The notes below the pieces were generated by a model. The model worked only from the letters and a program-made list of their open reading frames with translations, was not told the origin of the DNA and did not search any database. This document shows, piece by piece, positions 8,692 through 15,166 of a stretch of 38,453 nt of DNA (positions are counted from its first letter, which is position 1; each line of letters opens with the position of its first letter). Location: the NCBI GenBank assembly GCA_947378235.1, contig CANCJE010000009.1, forward strand, positions 1-38,453, in the 5' to 3' direction. The position numbers and the translations under genes were made by a program. The DNA is from Caulobacteraceae bacterium. GTDB taxonomy: Bacteria > Pseudomonadota > Alphaproteobacteria > Caulobacterales > Caulobacteraceae.

Positions 8692-9009
8692 ATGCCAAAT
8701 CCGCTTGATGGCGCGGTTGAACAGTTGCGCCCCGCACCGCGCCCCATGAGACGAGCAGAGGCTTCAAAATATCTGTTCGAGCAGCACGGCATTATGCGTG
8801 CGCCCGCAACGCTCGCAAAGCTTGCCTGTATCGGCGGTGGACCACGGTTTCAAACTGCGGGCCGCTTCCCCCTCTACCGACAGGAGGAACTGGATCTCTG
8901 GGCCGCGTCGATTTTGTCGCCTCTGAAATCATCGACCACCGACAGTGGGCAAAAGCGGGACAAACATCATGGCCGCCTGACCGATGGGGAGGGCCGCGCC
9001 CATGGTTGA
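8692..9009 (+). CDS. AlpA/excisionase-like HTH protein
   Basis: Small DNA-binding protein, 105 residues. The middle reads RRAEASKYLFEQHG....PATLAKLACIGGGPRF, then an R-FPLYRQEEL tail. That is the usual layout of MerR/AlpA-type helix-turn-helix proteins carried by integrated elements. The start at 8692 has AAGGA 7 nt upstream; the longer frame from 8608 crosses the hairpin region. It is the first gene of a tightly coupled three-gene module and overlaps the next gene by 8 bp. Expected roles are excision directionality or activation of element genes; which one cannot be told from sequence. Confidence 0.75.
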   Translation: MPNPLDGAVEQLRPAPRPMRRAEASKYLFEQHGIMRAPATLAKLACIGGGPRFQTAGRFPLYRQEELDLWAASILSPLKSSTTDSGQKRDKHHGRLTDGEGRAHG

Positions 9010-9247
9010 AATGCTCGCCTTTCCCCCGTCAAGACGGGTCGGTCTGATCCGTAAACATGGACGTATCGCGGCTCAACTCAATAGCAGTTCCGCAACCTCC
9101 CACCTACGCTACCAGGTCGAAATTCAGCGCCGCGCCTTAATGTCAAAGGGTGTCGCCCGGGCGGTGGTGGACCGAGAATGCGCCGCGCTTCTCGCCGCTC
9201 TGTACGCGGAGATGTTTCGTCAAGGCGCTATGCCGGAGGTGGGCTGA
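9002..9247 (+). CDS. Small DUF6074-like protein
   Basis: 81 residues starting MVEMLAFPPSRRVGLIRKHG, with the pattern [FP]P..RR...IRKH, then a helical region with HLRYQVEIQRRAL...GV. This resembles the DUF6074 family found on rhizobial and other alphaproteobacterial elements. Its function is unknown. It starts inside the end of the AlpA-like gene and its stop (TGA 9245-9247) overlaps the ATG of the next gene, so translation is probably coupled. The family call is from memory of its pattern and is moderately sure. Confidence 0.65.
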   Translation: MVEMLAFPPSRRVGLIRKHGRIAAQLNSSSATSHLRYQVEIQRRALMSKGVARAVVDRECAALLAALYAEMFRQGAMPEVG

Positions 9248-9717
9248 TGGCAAACCGACACAATAAGACGGGCCGCTCGGCGAGCGGGCCACCCTTCGTG
9301 CAAATCCACCACCATCTGTTGGACAGTCTGGCTGGGTGCTCCCTGACCCCTCCGGCGGTGGCAGTCTATCTTAGGCTTGGGCGTCTTTATAATGGATCAA
9401 ATAACGGCAGCTTGGGCCTGTCGGTTCGTGCGGCAGCCGAGCACGCCAACATTGCAAAAGACACGGCAGGGCGAGCGCTTAAGGAACTCCAAGCAAAGGG
9501 CTTCATAGAGATCGTGATACAGGGAGCCTATAGCGTTAAGCTGAGGCACTCCACTGAATGGCGCCTGACCAACTTCCGTTGCGATGTGACGGGATCCCCG
9601 CCCACCAAAGCCTTCATGAAATGGCGACCGGCGCAAAAATTGTCGGTCCCAAATGACGGACAGGTCGGTCCTAAAGTAAGGACACGAAAGCCGGACTTGC
9701 GCACGACAGCGGCATAA
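9247..9717 (+). CDS. Winged-helix (HTH_36-like) protein, candidate replication initiator or regulator
   Basis: 156 residues. A long central winged-helix domain is seen: LTPPAVAVYLRLGRLY, then LGLSVRAAAEHANIAKDTAGRALKEL as the helix-turn-helix, then GFIEIV with a beta wing (YSVKLRHSTEWRL). The C-terminal tail is basic. The start overlaps the previous stop as ATGA at 9247. Two iteron-like repeats lie inside the last part of the gene and two just after it, an arrangement seen with Rep proteins and their origins. No primase or helicase domain is present, so if it starts replication it must recruit host enzymes. A plain transcription regulator is the alternative. Confidence 0.65.
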   Translation: MANRHNKTGRSASGPPFVQIHHHLLDSLAGCSLTPPAVAVYLRLGRLYNGSNNGSLGLSVRAAAEHANIAKDTAGRALKELQAKGFIEIVIQGAYSVKLRHSTEWRLTNFRCDVTGSPPTKAFMKWRPAQKLSVPNDGQVGPKVRTRKPDLRTTAA

Positions 9718-9778
9718 CTGTCCTTATATTGGGACCTAACGGCGTCAAAAATCCAATCATCGGTCCCAAATGACGGCA
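9645..9778. repeat. Four iteron-like 17-bp repeats (candidate origin or operator)
   Basis: Copies: GGTCCCAAATGACGGAC at 9645-9661; GGTCCTAAAGTAAGGAC at 9667-9683, exactly 22 bp later; GGTCCCAATATAAGGAC on the minus strand at 9720-9736; and GGTCCCAAATGACGGCA at 9762-9778. The consensus is GGTCCYAAnnnAnGGAC. The 22-bp tandem step puts the first two on the same DNA face. The AT-rich gap between copies 2 and 4 could be an unwinding region. The first two overlap the 3' end of the winged-helix gene. Confidence 0.75.
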
Positions 9779-9825
9779 CACATATAGATCTAACCACAGG
9801 GTAGTGACACGTCTCTGCCCAATGA

Positions 9826-9898
9826 TGCCCGGTAGCTCAATTACGGCAGAGCATTTCGCCTCGGCGAAAATATGCGGGTTCGAGTCCCGTCCGGGAAA
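9826..9898 (+). tRNA. tRNA-like sequence with a 6-nt anticodon loop (atypical or pseudo-tRNA)
   Basis: A full cloverleaf can be drawn: acceptor TGCCCGG/CCGGGAA with one G-A mismatch, T8 A9, D-stem GCTC/GAGC, anticodon stem TTTCG/CGAAA, T-stem GCGGG/CCCGT with the standard TTCGAGT loop. The anticodon loop is CCTCGG, six bases and lacking U33, and its outer CC/GG can pair to extend the stem. The 3' end is ACCT, not ACCA. The identity cannot be assigned (CTC or TCG are the nearest readings). It is either a decayed tRNA or a tRNA mimic; it lies 48 bp after the last iteron. Confidence 0.6.
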
Positions 9899-9952
9899 CC
9901 TTCTGCCCTCCCCCAACATCGATCGTGGATTGCCGAACCCTGAGGTTACGGC

Positions 9953-10663
9953 ATGAGCCAACCTGTGAGATCATCCATGCCCAAGAAACCTCGAGAGGCC
10001 CCAAACTCCCTCTCAGTCCTTCGAGACCCCACACCCAAAGAGGCGGAAGTCCTTTCAGCGGCGGCAGCAAGCTATAGGCGCCGAACACCTCGGCTAAAGG
10101 TCGAGACAAGGACTGCGGACAAGGTCACGACCATTGGCCCGCCGCACTCTGATCGCGATGGCTTTTACCTCGCCCTGAAGGATGCGTTCGGGACCACCAG
10201 TTCAGACTTCATGATGGAGGCCGTTACCGGGCTTTCAACGGTCCTACCAAGACGACCAGAGGGGCACGGTGGGACCAATGCCGCCGTCGCCATGATGCAG
10301 GCCATAGGGCCGCAAAATGAGCTAGAGGCCGCCGTGGGCCTGCAGATCATTGCCACGCACAATCTGGCCATGGATTCGATGGCGAGGGCCTTTACAGCAA
10401 CGCACCAAGAGGCGCGCGACCGGTTCGTGTCGCAATCGACCAAGCTCTCGCGCACCATGTCGGCACAGCTAGACAGCCTCATAAAACTGCGCGGCGGTGG
10501 TCGGCAGATTGTCGAGGTCAAGCACATCTATGTGAATGGCCCGGCGGTGATCGGCGACCGCAATCAAACCTTGGTCACCGCCTCTACGCCACCTCCTGAC
10601 GCTGAACCCCTAGGGACAGGCCAATCAAGGGGGGGCGGGGATGAGCCAACAAACCAGCATTAA
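9953..10663 (+). CDS. Hypothetical element protein
   Basis: 236 residues, not recognised as a named family. The N-terminus is basic and proline-rich. The middle (residues about 65-180) looks alpha-helical, with AMMQAIGPQNELEAAVGLQIIATHNLAMDSMARAF. The C-terminal part has VEVKHIYVNGPAVIGDRNQ, a beta-rich pattern with VNG.A.IG that I recall from other alphaproteobacterial element proteins of unknown role. The ATG at 9953 has GAGG 7 nt upstream, better than the internal ATG at 9977. It overlaps the next gene by 23 bp, so they form one unit. Confidence 0.7.
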   Translation: MSQPVRSSMPKKPREAPNSLSVLRDPTPKEAEVLSAAAASYRRRTPRLKVETRTADKVTTIGPPHSDRDGFYLALKDAFGTTSSDFMMEAVTGLSTVLPRRPEGHGGTNAAVAMMQAIGPQNELEAAVGLQIIATHNLAMDSMARAFTATHQEARDRFVSQSTKLSRTMSAQLDSLIKLRGGGRQIVEVKHIYVNGPAVIGDRNQTLVTASTPPPDAEPLGTGQSRGGGDEPTNQH

Positions 10664-10916
10664 CCCCATGGAGGCGAGACTTTTAAACCTCAGCTTGGCC
10701 CATAGCGCCCCTCGCTGTCTGGCCAAAACGCGGGCTGGAACGCCCTGCCAAGCCGCCAAACTCTACGGCAAGAAACGCTGCCGCCTCCACGGTGGTGCGA
10801 GCGCAGGCGCACCGCGTGGGCAGCGTCATGGCCGCTACAGGCACGGTCTACGGACCATCGAGACCCAAGCGCTTTTAAGGGCTGTCAGAACGCTTCTGAG
10901 GGGCTGCAAGGACTAG
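10641..10916 (+). CDS. HGGxSTG-like small protein
   Basis: 91 residues with CLAKTRAGTPCQAAKLYGKKRCRLHGGASAGAPRG in parts: two cysteines around a TRAGTPC motif, then C.LHGG.S.G. This is the pattern of the small HGGxSTG-type proteins common on phages and islands; the role is unknown and the conserved Cys/His set suggests metal binding. The tail is arginine-rich. The start has a GGGGCGGGG purine stretch upstream and lies within the end of the preceding gene. Confidence 0.75.
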   Translation: MSQQTSINPMEARLLNLSLAHSAPRCLAKTRAGTPCQAAKLYGKKRCRLHGGASAGAPRGQRHGRYRHGLRTIETQALLRAVRTLLRGCKD

Positions 10917-11163
10917 GCGCGGTCCAGTTGGGCATAGAGGCGCAGATGTGGGTCCAATTTAAGCGATGGCTAATAGAGATTTGTGGATGTAAAAGATTTT
11001 TAAACCTCTTAAATGGTTATTTGATCCTGCTCTTTGTGGTGGCCAATGCCCTTTCGTCGTCAAAGCGTTCGTGTCTCGATGGGTTTCATTTCGGCTCGCC
11101 AAGCCTTGGCTTCCGGTCGCCAAGAATGGGTAGGCGCGCGGCTTCCTGATTTAGGCAGGACCC
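10917..11163 (+). promoter_or_regulatory. 247-bp gap ahead of the restriction operon
   Basis: An AT-rich section (about 10960-11040) probably holds the operon promoter, although no single -35/-10 pair is convincing. A 13-bp palindrome GCCAAGCCTTGGC lies at 11098-11110, and TCGCCAAG occurs at 11096 and again at 11117, which would suit an operator. A 73-residue ORF here is not believed to be a gene. Confidence 0.4.
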
Positions 11164-14100
11164 ATGGCTGATCCCTTCTTCGAAAAGCCAATTCTTAACT
11201 CGCCCTATGCCCCACCAAGGCTCCATTGGGAGTTGGATGAGGATAGGCAGCCGACGAACCGTATTATCGAAGAGCGTAGACGGTCGAACCTCATCACACC
11301 GGTCCCGAAGCCAACCAAGCGGCGTCAGAACGCCAGTCAGGGCTCGCTCGCGCTTGGTGGCAACGACGGGGTTTCCACAGAGGAACAGGAATATAACCCC
11401 ACACCGATCATCAATGAGGTTCGAACCTACGTCGAAACTTGGCGCAATCTTCCCAACTCCGATCAGTGGCTCGTCTCGCCGGAAACCACGCGCCTACTAA
11501 AACATTGGCGGCATCACTCGTTTGACAAACTCCGCCCGTTCTTCTGTCAGATCGAGGCGGTAGAGACGGCCATCTGGCTCGTCGAGGTTGCACCAAAGCT
11601 TGGGCCAAGGGTCGGAAAGTTCTGGAAACATATCAAAGGCGGCAACGCACAGGCCAATCCTGAGCTTCTTCGGTTGGCCCTGAAATTGGCGACTGGCGCG
11701 GGCAAGACCACCGTCATGGCCATGCTGATTGCGTGGCAGACGATCAACGCCGTGCGGCATCCCAACAGCAAACAGTTTTCTCGCGGATTCCTAATTGTCG
11801 CGCCGGGCATCACCATTCGCGATCGTCTGCGTGTCCTGATCCCCAACGATCCCGAGAGCTACTACAAGCACCGCGAAATTGTACCACCCGACATGCTGGC
11901 GGATATCGACCGCGCCAAGATCGTCATCACCAACTATCACGCCTTCAAACTGCGCGAGCGCTTGGAGGTTGCCAAGGGCACGCGAACGGCGATCGAAGGA
12001 TGGCGCGGCGAAAAGCTGCAAACCCTCGAAACCGAAGGCCAGATGCTTCAACGCGTCATGCCTGAACTGATGGGCACGAAGAACATCGTCGTTCTGAACG
12101 ATGAGGCGCACCATTGCTATCGCGCGCGGGTCCAAGGTGCGACAGGCAAAACGGCTGAAGACCTGACGGGCGAGGAAAAGGCAGAGGCACAAAAGAACAA
12201 CGAAGCCGCGAGAATGTGGATCTCCGGGCTCGAGGCCGTGAAGCGCACCATGGGCATCTCTCTTGTCTACGACCTTTCCGCAACGCCATTCTTTCTGCGG
12301 GGATCAGGCTATGCAGAGGCAACCCTATTTCCCTGGACGATGAGCGATTTCTCTCTGATGGACGCCATTGAGTGTGGGATCGTGAAGCTGCCGCGCGTGC
12401 CGATTGCCGACAATGTGCCAGGCGGGGATACGCCAAAATTCAGGAACCTTTGGGACCATATCGGTAAGAAGCTGCCGAAGAAGGGGCGCGCCGCTGCGGG
12501 GTCACCTCTCGATCCTTTAAGCCTGCCGGTGGAATTGCTGACCGCGCTTGAGGCCCTCTATGGCCACTACGAACAGACCTTCGCGCTGTGGAAGGATCAG
12601 GGCATGGGCGTCCCGCCGGTGTTCATCGTTGTTTGCAACAACACATCAACCTCCGAGCTGGTCTACAAGTACGTGTCCGGCTTCCATCGAAAGGTTGATG
12701 CCAAAACGCCCACGCTGGAGCACGGGCGGCTGCCCCTATTTCGAAACTATGATGAGCTTGGCAATCGCATAGGCCGCCCGAACACAATCCTAATCGACAG
12801 CGCGCAACTTGAGTCTGGCGAGGCGCTGGACGCGGAGTTTCGAGCCCTCGCCAACGAAGAGATCACTCAATTTAGGCGTCAACTGGTCGAGCGGACAGGC
12901 GACATCCATGCTGGCGAAAACATCGACGACGCCAAGCTGCTGCGCGAAGTCATGAACACCGTCGGACAGAAGGGCAAACTTGGCGAGCAGGTGCGCTGTG
13001 TGATCTCGGTCTCGATGCTTACTGAGGGCTGGGACGTCAATAACGTCACCCATGTGCTCGGGGTCCGAGCCTTTGGCACCCAACTGCTCTGCGAACAGGT
13101 CATCGGTCGCGGTCTACGCCGCTATTCCTATGACCTGAACGAAAAAGGCCTGTTCAATGTCGAATATGCGGATGTACTCGGCATCCCGTTCGATTTCGCT
13201 GCAAAGCCGGTAATTGCGCCGCCGACCAAGCCGCTCGAAACCGTTCGCGTCCATGCCATAAAGCCGGATCGCGACGCGTTAGAGATTACCTTCCCTCGCG
13301 TTGAAGGCTATCGGGTCGAGTTGCCCAATGAGCGGCTGGAGGCCAGGTTCGGTCCCGACCATGTGCTCGAGCTAACACCGCATTTGGTTGGCCCGTCAGA
13401 GACCACAAACCAAGGCATTATTGGTGAGGGCATCAATCTGACGATTGCCCATCTGCAGGACATGCGGGCCTCGGCCATTCTCTATCACCTCACCCGTCAC
13501 CTGCTGTTCAACAAATATCGCGACCCCGGCGAGGAGCCGAAGCTCCACCTGTTTGGCCAGTTAAAGCGGATCACCCGACAATGGCTCGAAGGCGGGTATC
13601 TCAGATGCACGGGCGGCACCTATCCGGCCCAAGTGATTCATAACGACATTGCCAACATGGCCACAGAACGGATCAAATCCGCCATCACCGAGACATTGGT
13701 CGGCGATCGACCCGTCAAGGCGATCTTGGATGCCTACAATCCGACCGGTTCGACGGCCTATGTGAACTTCACCACCTCCAAAGAAACACGTTGGCAAACC
13801 GATCCGCGCAAGAGCCATGTCAACTGGGCCATATGCGACGGTGATTGGGAGGCGGAGTTCTGCCGTGTCGTAGAGGCCCATCCCAAGGTGCGGGCCTATG
13901 TGAAGAACCAGAGCCTAGGCCTGGAAGTGCCCTATCTGATGGGCTCAACACCCCGAAAATATATCCCCGATTTCGTCGTCCAGGTGGATGACGGCAATCC
14001 CGATCCGCTGAACCTGATCGTCGAGATCAAGGGCTATCGCGGCGAGGACGCCAAAGAAAAAGCCAACACCATGCGCGCCTACTGGGTTCCAGGCGTGAAC

Positions 14101-14211
14101 AACTTGGGCAAGTTCGGGCGCTGGGCCTTCGCCGAATTCACCGTGGTCTATGAGATCGAGACCGATTTCAACTGGCTGATCGACTCCCTGCAAACGGCGC
14201 GCGCGGCATGA
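11164..14211 (+). CDS. Type III-like restriction enzyme, helicase-nuclease subunit
   Basis: 1,015 residues. It would translocate or switch on DNA using ATP and cleave it when unmodified sites are met. The superfamily 2 helicase core is complete: Walker A ATGAGKTT (about 176-183), DEAH in LNDEAHH (about 313-316), a SMLTEGWDVNNV block (about 615-627) and motif VI QVIGRGLRR (about 644-652). The C-terminus carries a PD-(D/E)XK nuclease: IPDF (Asp about 935) followed by VEIKGYRG (Glu/Lys about 953-955). It resembles the BPTD_3080-type restriction endonucleases. First gene of the operon, 28 bp before the DUF4268 gene. All key residues are intact. Confidence 0.9.
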   Translation: MADPFFEKPILNSPYAPPRLHWELDEDRQPTNRIIEERRRSNLITPVPKPTKRRQNASQGSLALGGNDGVSTEEQEYNPTPIINEVRTYVETWRNLPNSDQWLVSPETTRLLKHWRHHSFDKLRPFFCQIEAVETAIWLVEVAPKLGPRVGKFWKHIKGGNAQANPELLRLALKLATGAGKTTVMAMLIAWQTINAVRHPNSKQFSRGFLIVAPGITIRDRLRVLIPNDPESYYKHREIVPPDMLADIDRAKIVITNYHAFKLRERLEVAKGTRTAIEGWRGEKLQTLETEGQMLQRVMPELMGTKNIVVLNDEAHHCYRARVQGATGKTAEDLTGEEKAEAQKNNEAARMWISGLEAVKRTMGISLVYDLSATPFFLRGSGYAEATLFPWTMSDFSLMDAIECGIVKLPRVPIADNVPGGDTPKFRNLWDHIGKKLPKKGRAAAGSPLDPLSLPVELLTALEALYGHYEQTFALWKDQGMGVPPVFIVVCNNTSTSELVYKYVSGFHRKVDAKTPTLEHGRLPLFRNYDELGNRIGRPNTILIDSAQLESGEALDAEFRALANEEITQFRRQLVERTGDIHAGENIDDAKLLREVMNTVGQKGKLGEQVRCVISVSMLTEGWDVNNVTHVLGVRAFGTQLLCEQVIGRGLRRYSYDLNEKGLFNVEYADVLGIPFDFAAKPVIAPPTKPLETVRVHAIKPDRDALEITFPRVEGYRVELPNERLEARFGPDHVLELTPHLVGPSETTNQGIIGEGINLTIAHLQDMRASAILYHLTRHLLFNKYRDPGEEPKLHLFGQLKRITRQWLEGGYLRCTGGTYPAQVIHNDIANMATERIKSAITETLVGDRPVKAILDAYNPTGSTAYVNFTTSKETRWQTDPRKSHVNWAICDGDWEAEFCRVVEAHPKVRAYVKNQSLGLEVPYLMGSTPRKYIPDFVVQVDDGNPDPLNLIVEIKGYRGEDAKEKANTMRAYWVPGVNNLGKFGRWAFAEFTVVYEIETDFNWLIDSLQTARAA

Positions 14212-14239
14212 ATGGGGCAGCGATGAGGGGCATGGCTTG

Positions 14240-15166
14240 ATGGAGATCGGGACATTGACGTCGGTAGAGCCGCGCGCGGTCTGGCAGCACGAAGCCCATA
14301 ACTTCACGCCATGGCTCGCAGCACAGATTGATCGGCTGGGTGAGGCCATTGGCGAAGACCTAGAGGTCTTGGGTTCCGAAATGGCCGTCGGTCCCTTCTC
14401 TGCAGACATTGTCGCGCGCAACCGGCTTAATGGTCACACGGTGCTGATCGAGAACCAGCTCGAAAAGAGCGACCATACCCACCTTGGCCAGATCCTCACC
14501 TACCTTGCCGGGCTGGAAGCCAAGACCGTCGTTTGGGTCTCGACGCGGTTTCAGGAAGAGCATCTGTCGGCCATACGCTGGCTGAACGACCACACGCCGC
14601 CGGACTATAGCTTCTTCGCCATCGAGTTGCGGGTGGTGCGGATTGGCGACAGTGCCGCCGCGCCGATCTTCGACCTTGTTGCACGCCCCAATCTCTTTGA
14701 ACGCAATCTGAAGGTCCGGAAGGCAGAGGCCTCGGGCCCGGTGGACAGCCGACTGCGGGACTTCTGGGACCTCTATATGCAGCGCCATCCCGAAGATGCA
14801 GCCATCGGGATGAAGGTCTGGAACACCACCAATGTTTGGCTTTCCGTTGGCGACGGGCTCATCCTCGGGGCCTATCTGACTAAAAGCTGCGGCGTCTATG
14901 TTCGTGGCCAATCGTCGGTGCCCATCGGGGCGGTGATCGAACAGCTTGAGCCCCATAGGCAGCAGCTCGAAGATCAAACTGGCGCGGTTTTTGGACAGGG
15001 CGAAGCGAACCGGATACTGGCGCTGGCAGGTCCCGCCTTCGGTGATCCGACCACCTGGGACGAAGCAGCCGATTGGCTGCATGGCCAGCTACACCGCCAT
15101 TTTGATGCCCTGCGCGGCGTTCTGGACAGCCGTCCAGCGGCTGAAATGACCTTGGGTACCCCGTGA
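14240..15166 (+). CDS. DUF4268 protein, PD-(D/E)XK-like, between res and mod
   Basis: 308 residues. The N-terminal half has FSADIVA (Asp about 55), then HTVLIENQLEKSDHTHLGQILTY in parts (IENQ at about 69-72), the signature of a PD-(D/E)XK-like fold with ExQ in place of ExK. The C-terminal part from about residue 175 matches the DUF4268 pattern (LRDFWDLYMQRHP). The ATG at 14240 is preferred over the TTG at 14237; GAGGGG lies upstream. The stop overlaps the mod start by one base, so it is a stable part of the restriction operon. Possible roles are a specificity or nuclease accessory, or an additional defence effector. Confidence 0.8.
   Translation: MEIGTLTSVEPRAVWQHEAHNFTPWLAAQIDRLGEAIGEDLEVLGSEMAVGPFSADIVARNRLNGHTVLIENQLEKSDHTHLGQILTYLAGLEAKTVVWVSTRFQEEHLSAIRWLNDHTPPDYSFFAIELRVVRIGDSAAAPIFDLVARPNLFERNLKVRKAEASGPVDSRLRDFWDLYMQRHPEDAAIGMKVWNTTNVWLSVGDGLILGAYLTKSCGVYVRGQSSVPIGAVIEQLEPHRQQLEDQTGAVFGQGEANRILALAGPAFGDPTTWDEAADWLHGQLHRHFDALRGVLDSRPAAEMTLGTP

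Noticed and set aside
9826-9898. Ordinary functional tRNA (Glu or Arg)
   Set aside because: The 6-nt anticodon loop without U33, the acceptor mismatch and the ACCT end argue against normal decoding, so no amino acid was assigned.
10928-11149. 73-residue ORF ahead of the restriction operon
   Set aside because: No RBS, unusual composition, and it runs through the AT-rich promoter-like section and the palindrome at 11098.
14360-15082. 240-residue antisense ORF inside the DUF4268 gene
   Set aside because: Shadow of a real gene in high-GC sequence; no motif or start signal.
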